Assembly (NCBI RefSeq): GCF_036108815.1
Contig: NZ_CP107985.1
Span: 2,356,001-2,420,000 of the forward strand
Direction of reading: 5' to 3'
DNA from: Streptomyces sp. NBC_00353
Lineage (GTDB): Bacteria; Actinomycetota; Actinomycetes; Streptomycetales; Streptomycetaceae
Length of the DNA: 64,000 nt
Every line of letters starts with the position of its first letter. The first letter of the stretch is position 1. Shown here in pieces: positions 1-8,390 of the stretch. The notes beneath the pieces are model-generated. The model did no database searches. It was not told the DNA's origin and saw nothing but the letters and a program-made list of their open reading frames with translations. Made by a program: the position numbers and the translations under genes.

Positions 1-252
1 TCCGGGGCGGTGAATCTGCTCGACCCGGACGCGGTGGTGCTCGGCGGGATCTACCGGGGCCTGATGCCGTGGCTGTCGGCGCCCGCCGACGAGGAGCTCA
101 CGGACAGGGTGGTGTCCGGGCTGTGGTCCCGCAGCGGCGGGCGGCTGCGCGCCTCGTCGGTCGCGGGCGACGCCGCGCGGGGTGCGGCGGCGCTGGTGAT
201 GCAGGACGTGCTGGCCGACCCCGTGGCGTACGCGGCGCGGGCGGCGGGCTGA
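1..252 (+). CDS. ROK-family transcriptional regulator, C-terminal end (probable xylose repressor)
   Basis: The reading frame is open from the window edge and ends at TGA 250-252; only the last 83 residues are present. The stretch SGAVNLLDPDAVVLGG followed by a Leu/Gly-rich helix matches the end of the ROK (repressor, ORF, kinase) fold, where the sugar-kinase-like domain closes. In actinomycetes a ROK protein beside xylA/xylB is commonly the xylose-responsive repressor (XylR type), and xylA lies immediately downstream in convergent orientation. The DNA-binding N-terminus is outside the window, so a ROK glucokinase cannot be excluded from this piece alone. Confidence 0.75.
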   Translation, partial: SGAVNLLDPDAVVLGGIYRGLMPWLSAPADEELTDRVVSGLWSRSGGRLRASSVAGDAARGAAALVMQDVLADPVAYAARAAG

Positions 253-291
253 CCACGAGGGATGTGCGGGCGGCGGGCCGAACCGGGGTGT

Positions 292-319
292 GCGGCCGCC
301 GGACAGGTCCGGCGGCCGC
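292..319. terminator. Bidirectional hairpin between the ROK gene and xylA
   Basis: Two 13-nt arms, GCGGCCGCCGGAC at 292-304 and its exact complement at 307-319, form a very stable hairpin in the gap between two convergent genes. There is no U-tract, which is usual for Streptomyces terminators. Confidence 0.7.
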
Positions 320-328
320 GCCCTGGCG

Positions 329-1498
329 TCAGCGGACCCCGAGCAGGTGGTCCAGCGCCAGCTGGTCCAAAGCCTCGAACGCCATGCTGCGCTCCGCTGC
401 CGCGGTCACATCGAAGTCCTCGTACGCCGACCGGTCGGCGAGCAGACCCGCCACGCCGTCCTCGGCGGTGGGCAGGGCCAGCTCGTCGAGCCGGGACGCG
501 CGCAGTGCCTCCTGCACGACCGGGTCGGCGCGGAAGGCGGCGGCGCGCTCCTTGAGGATCAGGTAGTTGCGCATGCAGCCGGCGGCCGACGCCCAGACAC
601 CGTCGTAACCCTCGGTCCGCGGCGGCTTGAAGTCGAAGTGGCGAGGGCCCTCATATCCGCCGGTCTCCAGGAGGTCGACGAGCCAGAAGGCCTGGCGCAG
701 GTCGCCGGCGCCGAAGCGGAGGTCCTGGTCGTACTTGATGCCGGACTGGCCGTTGAGGTCGATGTGGTAGAGCTTGCCGGCCCACAGGGCCTGGGCGATG
801 CCGTGCGGGAAGTTCAGTCCGGCCATCTGCTCGTGGCCGACCTCGGGGTTGACGCCGTACATCTCGGGGCGCTCGAGGCGCTCGATGAACGCGAGGGCGT
901 GGCCGACGGTGGGCAGCAGGATGTCGCCGCGCGGCTCGTTCGGCTTCGGCTCGATCGCGAACCGCAGGTCGTAGCCCTGCTCGACGACGTACTCGCCGAG
1001 CAGGTCGAAGGCCTCCTTCATCCGGTCCAGCGCCACCCGTACGTCCTTGGCGCCACCGGACTCGGCGCCCTCACGGCCGCCCCAGGCCACATACGTGGTG
1101 GCGCCGAGCTCGACGGCGAGGTCGATGTTGCGGATGACCTTGCGCAGCGCGTAGCGGCGCACGTCGCGGTCGTTGGAGGTGAAGCCGCCGTCCTTGAACA
1201 CCGGGTGCGTGAACAGGTTCGTCGTCGCCATGGGCACGACGAGACCGGTCGCGTCCAGCGCCTGCCGGAACCGCTTCACGAGGCCTTCGCGCTCGGTGTC
1301 CGTGGAGCCGAACGGGATCAGGTCGTCGTCGTGGAACGTCACACCGTACGCACCGAGCTCCGCGAGCCTCTGGACGGACTCGACCGGGTCGAGCGCCGCG
1401 CGGGTCGCGTCGCCGAACGGGTCGCGTCCCTGCCAGCCCACCGTCCACAGACCGAACGTGAATCGGTCTGCCGGGGTGGGCGTGAAGCGTTCCGTCAT
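329..1498 (-). CDS. xylA: Xylose isomerase
   Basis: Interconverts D-xylose and D-xylulose in the cytoplasm, the first step of bacterial xylose catabolism. The 389-residue length is normal for the short (class I) actinobacterial enzyme. Active-site landmarks are readable: VTFHDDDLIPFG with the catalytic His at about residue 56, the metal ligands Glu183 and Glu219, the catalytic Lys185 in IEPKPNEPRG, His222 in NPEVGHEQM, and further metal-binding Asp residues at 247 (HIDLNG) and 257/259 (KYDQDL). ATG start at 1498. It is divergent from xylB across a 272-bp intergenic region, so the two genes probably share xylose control through the ROK protein on its 3' side. Xylose released from xyloglucan by the GH31 enzyme nearby would enter here. 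Confidence 0.97.
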   Translation of the reverse strand: MTERFTPTPADRFTFGLWTVGWQGRDPFGDATRAALDPVESVQRLAELGAYGVTFHDDDLIPFGSTDTEREGLVKRFRQALDATGLVVPMATTNLFTHPVFKDGGFTSNDRDVRRYALRKVIRNIDLAVELGATTYVAWGGREGAESGGAKDVRVALDRMKEAFDLLGEYVVEQGYDLRFAIEPKPNEPRGDILLPTVGHALAFIERLERPEMYGVNPEVGHEQMAGLNFPHGIAQALWAGKLYHIDLNGQSGIKYDQDLRFGAGDLRQAFWLVDLLETGGYEGPRHFDFKPPRTEGYDGVWASAAGCMRNYLILKERAAAFRADPVVQEALRASRLDELALPTAEDGVAGLLADRSAYEDFDVTAAAERSMAFEALDQLALDHLLGVR

Positions 1499-1555
1499 CG
1501 TCTGACCACCTTCGGTGCAGTCGGGTCCGCAACCGATCGAGGCCGCCGAACCCCT

Positions 1556-1702
1556 ATTTGTTCAGTGTCATGATTAATCTTGCACGGCACCCTTCCGCAC
1601 CGTAACCCCTCGTCACCCACCGTCTCCATGAATCCAGGGACGCCCCTGGTCCGAACGCACGCGATCGCGTAATTTGTTTTCAGCACGATCAAATCGTTCG
1701 CA
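1556..1702. promoter_or_regulatory. Divergent xylA/xylB control region with a repeated ATTTGTT...CAG motif
   Basis: The 272-bp gap between xylA and xylB is distinctly AT-richer than its surroundings. A motif ATTTGTT-(0-2)-CAG is found at 1556-1565 and again at 1672-1683, each followed by an AT-rich half (TGATTAA; GATCAAA). This is the expected place for ROK-repressor operators, one per promoter. Assigning them to the ROK protein is inference; I did not recognise an exact published consensus. Confidence 0.4.
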
Positions 1703-1770
1703 CCTGTGCCCACCAGCACACCAGTGCATCCACACACCCGCACACCCGCACCGCGAGAATGAGGTAACCC

Positions 1771-3255
1771 ATGCCGCCGCGTACCGTCGTCATCGGCGTG
1801 GACAGCTCCACCCAGTCCACCAAGGCGGCCTTCGTCGACGCCGCCACCGGTCAGCTGCTCGCCGTCGGACGTGCCCCGCATGTCGTCACGGGTGAGGCGG
1901 GGGCCCGCGAGACCGACCCCGAGGTTTGGTGGCAGGCACTGCGCGCCGCCGTCGCCGCCGGACTGAAGGAGTCCGGCGTACCCGCCGCGGACGTCACCGG
2001 CATCGCGGTGGCCGGTCAGCAGCACGGCCTGGTCGTCCTCGACCGTGAAGGCCGGCCGCTGCGCCCCGCCCTGCTGTGGAACGACACCCGCTCCGCCCCG
2101 CAGGCCGCCGCCCTCACCGCCGCACTGGGCGGTGCGGCCGCCTGGACCGCCCGCACCGGGTCGGTGCCGGTGGCCTCCATGACCGCGTCGAAGTGGCAGT
2201 GGCTGCGCGAGAACGAGCCGGAGACCGCCGCCGCGACCGCGGCGATCCGCCTCCCGCACGACTTCCTCACCGAACGGCTGACGGGCGTGGCCGTCACCGA
2301 CCCCGGCGACGCGTCGGGCACCTGCTGGTACTCCACCGCCACCGGTGCGTACGACCCCGAGCTTCTCGAACTGCTGGGCCTGGACCCCGCCTTGCTGCCC
2401 GAGGTGGCCACGACCGGAGCGGCCCGGGCCGGTTCGCTGACCGCCGAAGCGGCACAGACGCTGGGGCTGCCGGCCGGGATCGCCGTGGCGGCGGGCACCG
2501 GGGACAACATGAGCGCCGCGGTCGGCCTCGGTCTCGGTGGCGCCGGACTGCTGGACCACCCGGTACTCAGCCTCGGTACCTCGGGTACGGTCTTCGCCGC
2601 CTCCGGGACCCGGCCCGCATCGGCGGCGCTCTCCGGTTTCGCCGCGGCGGACGGTACGTACCTCCCGCTGGCCTGCACGCTCAACTGCACGCTCGCCGTG
2701 GACAAGGTCGCCACCCTGCTCGGCCTGGACCGCAACGACACGGCACCCGGCGGCGAGGCGGTGCTCCTCCCCTACCTCGACGGCGAACGCACCCCCGACC
2801 TGCCCACGGCCTCCGGCCTGCTCACCGGCCTCCGGCACGACACCACCCCCCAGCAGCTCCTCGGCGCCGCCTACGAAGGCGCGGTCGTCACCGTGCTGCG
2901 CGCCCTCGACGAACTGCTGCGGGCCTGCGGGCTCGACCCGGCGGACCCCGAGGTGGCCGCCCGGCCGCTGCGCCTGATCGGCGGCGGTGCACAGGGACAC
3001 GCCTGGGTGGAGACGGTACGACGGCTCTCCGGACGGCCCGTCATCGTGCCCGGCAGCGGCGAACTGGTGGCGCTGGGCGCGGCCGCACTCGCCCAGGCGG
3101 CGGCCACGGGACAGGACCCGGTCGCGATCGCCACCTCTTGGGACACCGGTGACGACACCCAACTGCCGCCCGTCGAAAGGGACACGGAGACCTGGGAGCG
3201 GGTCGGCTCGGTGCTGGAGCGGGCCGCGGAGCCACTGCTGGGTGGGGTCAAGTAG
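1771..3255 (+). CDS. xylB: Xylulokinase
   Basis: Phosphorylates D-xylulose to xylulose 5-phosphate with ATP, feeding the pentose phosphate pathway. The 494-residue FGGY-family kinase begins with the phosphate-binding loop GVDSSTQSTKAA (residues 9-20) and carries AGTGDNMSAAVG with the probable catalytic Asp245 at the start of the second actin-like domain. Later come a Gly-rich GTSGT segment and an adenosine-site GGGAQ motif near the C-terminus. The ATG at 1771 is preceded by GAGAATGAGG. It is divergently transcribed from xylA. Confidence 0.95.
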   Translation: MPPRTVVIGVDSSTQSTKAAFVDAATGQLLAVGRAPHVVTGEAGARETDPEVWWQALRAAVAAGLKESGVPAADVTGIAVAGQQHGLVVLDREGRPLRPALLWNDTRSAPQAAALTAALGGAAAWTARTGSVPVASMTASKWQWLRENEPETAAATAAIRLPHDFLTERLTGVAVTDPGDASGTCWYSTATGAYDPELLELLGLDPALLPEVATTGAARAGSLTAEAAQTLGLPAGIAVAAGTGDNMSAAVGLGLGGAGLLDHPVLSLGTSGTVFAASGTRPASAALSGFAAADGTYLPLACTLNCTLAVDKVATLLGLDRNDTAPGGEAVLLPYLDGERTPDLPTASGLLTGLRHDTTPQQLLGAAYEGAVVTVLRALDELLRACGLDPADPEVAARPLRLIGGGAQGHAWVETVRRLSGRPVIVPGSGELVALGAAALAQAAATGQDPVAIATSWDTGDDTQLPPVERDTETWERVGSVLERAAEPLLGGVK

Positions 3256-3375
3256 CGCGGTGACCTCCCGCGTTCACCGGGTTGCGCAGCCCCCGGCCGC
3301 GCATTTGCCGTCAATCACCGGACGGGCCTGATTGCCGGTTTGGGGATGCCATGTGATCTTCACTAGTATCCGGCG

Positions 3376-4662
3376 ATGATCATAAGAAGAAGGCTGACGG
3401 TCGGGGTGGGCATTCTGCTTGCCACCCTGACCGCCGGGCTCGGCACGGCCCTCCCCGCCGCTGCCGATGAAGCCCCCACCAAAGCCTCCCCCAAGGTCGA
3501 GCTGGTACTCGACGTCAGCGGCTCCATGCGGACCCGTGACATCGACGGCCAGTCCCGGATGACCGCGGCGAAGCAGGCGTTCAACGAGGTCCTGGACGCG
3601 GTGCCCGAACAGGTGCAGCTCGGCATCCGGACCCTCGGCGCCGACTACCCGGGCGACGACCGGAAGGTCGGCTGCAAGGACACCAAGCAGCTCTACCCGG
3701 TCGGCCCGCTCGACCGCACCGAGGCGAAGACCGCGGTGGCGACCCTGGCCCCCACCGGCTGGACCCCGATCGGCCCGGCCCTGCTGGGCGCAGCCGACGA
3801 TCTCGAGGGCGGCGACTCCACCCGCCGCATCGTGCTGATCAGCGACGGCGAGGACACCTGCGGCCCGCTCGACCCGTGCGAGGTGGCACGCGACATCGCG
3901 GCCCGCGGCATCCACCTCGTCATCGACACCTTGGGCCTGGTGCCGAACGCGAAGATCCGCCAGCAGCTCACCTGCATCGCCGAGGCGACCGGCGGGACGT
4001 ACACGGCCGTCCAGCACACCGATGAGCTCTCCGATCGTGTGACCCAGTTGGTGGACCGGGCGGCCGAGCCCGTCGTCACCCCGGTGGCGACCGAGGGCGC
4101 GGACAGCTGCTCCGCCGCCCCGCAGCTCAAGGCGGGTCTCTACACGGACCGCCAGAAGTTCGGCGAACACCGCTGGTACCGGGTGGATGTGCTGCCGGGT
4201 CAGGAGCTGCGCGCCTCGGTGAGTGTGTCGGCGGACCGAGCCGTCAACAACGACTACGGTGTGCTGCTGCGTGCCGTCACCGTGCACGGCCGCGAGATCG
4301 TCAGAGGGTCGGAGTCCGGCACCGGTCGCACCGACGCGATCTCGTCCGGTCTGCGCTACCCCAAGCCCGAGCAGGACGACACGGACAGCACGGACGGCGA
4401 GGACAAGCCCGCCGCGGAGACCGTCTGCCTCCAGCTCAGCAACTCCTTCTCGGCCCCCGCCTCCGTGAAGACCTCGCCGGGCATGCCGGTCGAGCTGACT
4501 GTCGACGTGGTGGACGCGCCGGACGACGCGGCCGACGCCGCCGCGTTCGGTCTCGGCCGCGGCTGGTGGCTGCTGGGCGTACTCGTCCTGACCGGACTGA
4601 TCGCGGGTCTGCTCCTCGGCTGGATCTCGCGCTGGCGCATCGCCGTATGGAGGACCAACTGA
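3376..4662 (+). CDS. Secreted, membrane-anchored VWA-domain protein
   Basis: A 428-residue protein with an N-terminal signal peptide (residues 1-30, ending LPAAADEA). A von Willebrand factor A domain at about 40-235 has an intact metal-ion-dependent adhesion motif, DVSGS, at residues 46-50. Next is a beta-rich region of unknown type (about 250-390), then one transmembrane helix (WWLLGVLVLTGLIAGLLLGW) with a short basic tail. It is thus predicted to face the cell exterior, anchored at its C-terminus. Its stop overlaps the start of the next gene (TGATG), so the two are translationally coupled and probably form a complex. The ligand is unknown. An acidic linker (DDTDSTDGED) precedes the last strand region. 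Confidence 0.8.
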   Translation: MIIRRRLTVGVGILLATLTAGLGTALPAAADEAPTKASPKVELVLDVSGSMRTRDIDGQSRMTAAKQAFNEVLDAVPEQVQLGIRTLGADYPGDDRKVGCKDTKQLYPVGPLDRTEAKTAVATLAPTGWTPIGPALLGAADDLEGGDSTRRIVLISDGEDTCGPLDPCEVARDIAARGIHLVIDTLGLVPNAKIRQQLTCIAEATGGTYTAVQHTDELSDRVTQLVDRAAEPVVTPVATEGADSCSAAPQLKAGLYTDRQKFGEHRWYRVDVLPGQELRASVSVSADRAVNNDYGVLLRAVTVHGREIVRGSESGTGRTDAISSGLRYPKPEQDDTDSTDGEDKPAAETVCLQLSNSFSAPASVKTSPGMPVELTVDVVDAPDDAADAAAFGLGRGWWLLGVLVLTGLIAGLLLGWISRWRIAVWRTN

Positions 4663-5507
4663 TGGTGCGTACAAGACGAGTACTCGCGGGTGCGCTGCTG
4701 GCCGGGTTCGCCCTGCTGACGTCGGCGGGGGCGGCCGCGGCCGACGACCCGTCCGCGAGCCCGAGCCCGAGCGCGTCCGACGGCAGTACGGGTCCCACCG
4801 AGGCGGGTACCACATTCCGTACCGCCACGGCGATCCAGCAGAACCAGCGCGCCACCGCGGGGGCGTCCACGGGTGACTACCTGTACTGGGTGTTCCCCGC
4901 CGACGCGGGCCAGCGGGCCACCGTCAAGGCGACGGTCACCCTGCCCGAGAGCGCGACCCGGCACGGCGTGTCGACCTGGCAGGTCGATGTGTACGACGGG
5001 CTGCGGCGCCGGCAGGCCTGCATGTACGGCCACCAGACCAGGAAGGCGGCCGCGGACGCGTCCACGGTCGAGCTCTCCTGCGTCCTGCGGACCGTCCGTG
5101 CCTGGTCCGAGCCGTGGGCCGACGACCCGCTGCCGGGCAGCTACTACGTACGCCTCACCGTCGTCGATCTGCCGTCGGCCGATCTCGGGCAGCCGGTGCG
5201 GACCGAGGTCGAGGTGACGGCAGCCGACAAGGGCGGGGCCCACGACGTCGACGGCGCACTGAGCGAGCCTCTGGTGCCCGGGGCGTCCTCCGCGCGGCAG
5301 ACGTCCGACGACGCGTCCTCGGGCGACGAGTCCACGACCCGGGTGTCGCTCGGCAGCGAGCCGGACGACGGCTGGGCCTCCGGCTGGTGGACGGACCGCT
5401 GGATCTGGACCGTCGGCGGTGGCGTCCTCGGTGCGCTCGCGGCCGTGTTCGGCTACTCCCTGACCCGCGGCAGCGGCCGCCCGTCCCGGGTCCCGCCGGG
5501 CGTCTGA
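4662..5507 (+). CDS. Hypothetical membrane-anchored extracellular partner of the VWA protein
   Basis: The start is set at ATG 4662 rather than at upstream in-frame ATGs, because GGAGG lies 8 nt before it and it overlaps the previous stop as TGATG. The 281-residue product has a signal peptide (MVRTRRVLAGALLAGFALL, cleavage near AAAADDP), a Ser/Pro-rich linker and a beta-rich ectodomain with two Cys (RRRQACMYG; VELSCVLR) that could form a disulphide. A C-terminal transmembrane helix (WIWTVGGGVLGALAAVFGYS) follows. Its topology mirrors the upstream VWA protein. No enzymatic motif is visible and I do not recognise the family. Confidence 0.7.
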   Translation: MVRTRRVLAGALLAGFALLTSAGAAAADDPSASPSPSASDGSTGPTEAGTTFRTATAIQQNQRATAGASTGDYLYWVFPADAGQRATVKATVTLPESATRHGVSTWQVDVYDGLRRRQACMYGHQTRKAAADASTVELSCVLRTVRAWSEPWADDPLPGSYYVRLTVVDLPSADLGQPVRTEVEVTAADKGGAHDVDGALSEPLVPGASSARQTSDDASSGDESTTRVSLGSEPDDGWASGWWTDRWIWTVGGGVLGALAAVFGYSLTRGSGRPSRVPPGV

Positions 5508-5535
5508 CCGCCCCTCGGCCGCGCTCCGGCCCTCT

Positions 5536-5578
5536 CCACGGCGCCTTCGCCCCTCATTGCGGGGCGGGGGCGCCGTGG
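5536..5578. terminator. Terminator hairpin between convergent genes
   Basis: CCACGGCGCC (5536-5545) pairs with GGCGCCGTGG (5569-5578), and CGCCCC/GGGGCG extends the stem inside. It ends transcription of the VWA unit and of the facing ThuA-like gene, whose last codons it overlaps. Confidence 0.75.
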
Positions 5579-6243
5579 TGCGACAGGCCGACATGGCGGA
5601 GTCCGCCGAGGAGATGGGCGCGGAACGCGGGGTCGCGGTACGCCTCGCGGGTGTGCCCGAGCGCGGTGTAGAAGACCCGGGCTCCGGCATGTTCATGGGC
5701 CCAGACAAGGGGATGGTCGGCTCCCATGCCGCCGCCTTCGTACGAGGACTCGTCGGCACTGGCGAGCACCCGCACACTGGCCCGCGGGTTCGCCCGGAAG
5801 TCGTACCACTCGTCGGTGAACTCCCAGGTGGCGTCCAGATGCGCGGTCGCCGGGTGACCGTGGTCCTCGACGATCACCGTTCCCGGCTGGAGGGCGGGAT
5901 GGCGGTCGAACCTGGCTCCGAGGAGTTCGCCGTAGAACGGCCAGTCGTACTCCGTGCAGGCCGCGGCATGCACGCCCATGAACCCGCCGCCCGCGGCGCA
6001 GTACGCCCGAAGTCCGGTGCGCCCGGCACGGGTGAGGACTTCCCCGCTGGTGGAGAGGAACACCACGGCGGCGTAGCCGGCGAGCCCGCTCTCGAAGACG
6101 TCCGGCGCCTCTGTCGCGTCGACGGCGAAGCCGTGCCCGGCACCGAGTTCACGGAACGCGGTGACTGCGTCGGGGATCGAGTCGTGGCGGTAGGCGGTGG
6201 TACGGGTGAAGACGAGAATCTTCGGAAGACTGCGCGACGCCAT
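5554..6243 (-). CDS. ThuA-domain (trehalose-utilisation-like) protein
   Basis: A 229-residue protein of the ThuA/class-I glutamine-amidotransferase-like fold: it opens with KILVFTRTTAYRHDSIPDAV, followed by VVFLSTSGEVL, GGGFMGVHAAACTEYDWPFYGELLGARFDRHP and a closing VFYTALGHTREAY segment. The canonical amidotransferase Cys is replaced in this family, so a sugar-linked but unsettled function is expected. I prefer ATG 6243 (GGAG 6 nt upstream) over the adjacent GTG at 6246. No signal peptide is seen. It sits alone, convergent with the VWA unit and divergent from an ABC exporter. Confidence 0.85.
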   Translation of the reverse strand: MASRSLPKILVFTRTTAYRHDSIPDAVTAFRELGAGHGFAVDATEAPDVFESGLAGYAAVVFLSTSGEVLTRAGRTGLRAYCAAGGGFMGVHAAACTEYDWPFYGELLGARFDRHPALQPGTVIVEDHGHPATAHLDATWEFTDEWYDFRANPRASVRVLASADESSYEGGGMGADHPLVWAHEHAGARVFYTALGHTREAYRDPAFRAHLLGGLRHVGLSHHGAPAPQ

Positions 6244-6397
6244 CACATGCTCCGGAGGCCGGCTCGGACGGGACGCCCCTCATCATGCGCGCCGGACGAG
6301 CACGATCTCACCGACTTCCGGACGGGGCCGGGGACGATCGGATCCAGCTGGTGGAAAGGGGCTTGTGCTGTTCGATCCGCCGGGATTCGCTTGTCCC

Positions 6398-8206
6398 ATG
6401 CAGCGAACGGTCTCTTCGTACCACCATGCGCATGACCACGCATCCCACCGACCGGGCACGCTCGATCACCGTTACCGGGGCGAGCACCCGGTGCGCACCC
6501 TCGGCTATCTTCTGCGCCCCGACCGTCGACGCATCGCGATCGCCGCAGCCGCCTTCGTCGTCAAGCACAGCCCCGTGTGGCTGCTTCCGCTGATCACGGC
6601 GAACATCATCGACGTAGTCGTCCAGCACCGCCCCGAACGGGAGTTGTGGCTCAACGCGGGCGCACTGCTGTGCGTGCTCGTCCTCAACTACCCGATGCAT
6701 CTGCTCTACGTGCGCTGCCTCGGCGGCAGTGTCCGTCGGATGGGCACCGCACTGCGCGACGCGCTCTGCCGCCGCATGCAGCAGCTGTCCATCGGCTACC
6801 ACTCGCGGACGAGCGCGGGCGTTCTCCAGGCCAAGGTGGTCCGGGATGTGGAGAGCGTCGAGCAGATGGTGCAGCAGTCCGCCGACATGGGGCTGGCCGC
6901 CGTCATCACGCTGATCGGCGGGCTCACCGTCATCGCCGTCCGTGTTCCGTCGTTCCTGCCGGTGTTCCTGGTGGTCGTCCCGGCGGCCGCCCTGCTGGTC
7001 ATGCGGCTGCGGGCCCGGCTGCGGAGCCACAACGAGTCGTTCCGGCAGGAGGTGGAACAGCTCTCCGCCCGGGTGAGCGAGATGACCAGCCTGATCCCCA
7101 TCACCCGCGCCCACGGCCTGGAGCGCACGGCGCTCGGCCGCGTCGACGGTTCGCTGCGTCAGGTCTTCACGGCCGGCCTGCGCCTCGATCTGCTCAACGG
7201 CCGCTTCGGAGCGCTCGCCTGGATCCTGCTGAACTCGCTCGGCGTGGCCTGCCTGGCAGGATCGGCCCTGGTCGCGTACCACGGCTGGCTGCCCATCACG
7301 GCCGGCGACGTGGTGATGCTGAGCGCCTTCTTCACCACGCTCACCGGATCGATGACCACGCTGCTCAGCCTCGCGCCGATCATCAGCAAAGGCCTGGAGT
7401 CGGTACGTTCGGCCGGCGAGGTCCTTCAGGCTCCGGACCTGGAGAGCAACGCGGGCAAGGACCGGGTCGACGAGGTGCAGGGCCGTATCGACTTCGAGCG
7501 GGTCGGTTTCGGTTACGACGGAGTGGACAGCCCCGCTGTCGAGGACTTCACCCTGTCGGCGCGCCCCGGCGAGACGGTCGCTCTGGTCGGCGCCTCGGGG
7601 GCAGGCAAGTCGACGGTGCTGAACCTCCTCATCGGCTTCATCCGCCCGACGTCCGGCCGCATCCTGCTGGACGGCACGGACATGGCCACCCTGGATCTGC
7701 GCAGCTACCGCCGGTTCCTGTCCGTCGTGCCGCAGGAGTCCATCCTGTTCGAGGGCAGCATCAGGGAGAACGTCACCTATGGCATGGGCGAAACCGACGA
7801 ACAGACGGTCCGCCAGGCCCTGCGTGACGCGAACGCGCTCGACTTCGTCGAAGACCTGCCCGACGGCCTGTCGACGGTCGTCGGAGAGCGCGGCGCGCGG
7901 CTGTCGGGGGGCCAGAAGCAGCGGCTCGCCATCGCCCGCGCGCTGATCCGCAACCCCCGGGTACTGATCCTGGACGAGGCGACCTCGGCCCTGGACACCC
8001 GCTCGGAGGCCCTGGTCCAGGAGGCGCTCGCCCGGCTGATCCACGGCCGCACGGTCTTCGTCGTCGCCCACCGGCTCTCCACCATCCGGGCGGCGGACCG
8101 CATCGTGGCCATGGACCGGGGCCGGATTGCCGAAGTGGGGACCCATGAGGAGCTGGTGGGGCGGGGCGGGGTGTACGCGGGGTTGCAGCCGGCGAAGTCC
8201 GCGTAG
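6398..8206 (+). CDS. ABC transporter, fused permease and ATPase (exporter type)
   Basis: A half-transporter of the ABCB/MsbA-like exporter class. An N-terminal domain with six predicted membrane helices (about residues 45-340) is followed by a nucleotide-binding domain. That domain has Walker A GASGAGKST near residue 400, signature LSGGQKQ near 502, Walker B LILDEATSALD near 524 and a switch His in VVAHRLST. It would act as a homodimer. The start is uncertain: ATG 6398 gives 602 residues, while GTG 6491 would remove about 31 poorly conserved residues; the upstream ORF extension to 6197 overlaps the ThuA gene and is rejected. The substrate is not predictable. A P450 gene follows 184 bp downstream on the same strand. 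Confidence 0.88.
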   Translation: MQRTVSSYHHAHDHASHRPGTLDHRYRGEHPVRTLGYLLRPDRRRIAIAAAAFVVKHSPVWLLPLITANIIDVVVQHRPERELWLNAGALLCVLVLNYPMHLLYVRCLGGSVRRMGTALRDALCRRMQQLSIGYHSRTSAGVLQAKVVRDVESVEQMVQQSADMGLAAVITLIGGLTVIAVRVPSFLPVFLVVVPAAALLVMRLRARLRSHNESFRQEVEQLSARVSEMTSLIPITRAHGLERTALGRVDGSLRQVFTAGLRLDLLNGRFGALAWILLNSLGVACLAGSALVAYHGWLPITAGDVVMLSAFFTTLTGSMTTLLSLAPIISKGLESVRSAGEVLQAPDLESNAGKDRVDEVQGRIDFERVGFGYDGVDSPAVEDFTLSARPGETVALVGASGAGKSTVLNLLIGFIRPTSGRILLDGTDMATLDLRSYRRFLSVVPQESILFEGSIRENVTYGMGETDEQTVRQALRDANALDFVEDLPDGLSTVVGERGARLSGGQKQRLAIARALIRNPRVLILDEATSALDTRSEALVQEALARLIHGRTVFVVAHRLSTIRAADRIVAMDRGRIAEVGTHEELVGRGGVYAGLQPAKSA

Positions 8207-8390
8207 GGCGCCCCGGCGCAGGGACGAGCACGATACGCCCGACCACACTCCCGTAACGCGGCACGGTTACCCTCGACAACTCACGTACTCCACAAGGCAG
8301 ATGGGCTTTCCACTCCATCGGCCACCGTGGAGTCCAGCCATGTCGCCGCGTACCGGATCCGGGTACGCCACCAGCGAGCGGAGACCTTTC

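Noticed and set aside
1495..3162. 555-residue minus-strand open frame
   Set aside because: Antisense to xylB and the xylA/xylB promoter region; no recognisable protein features.
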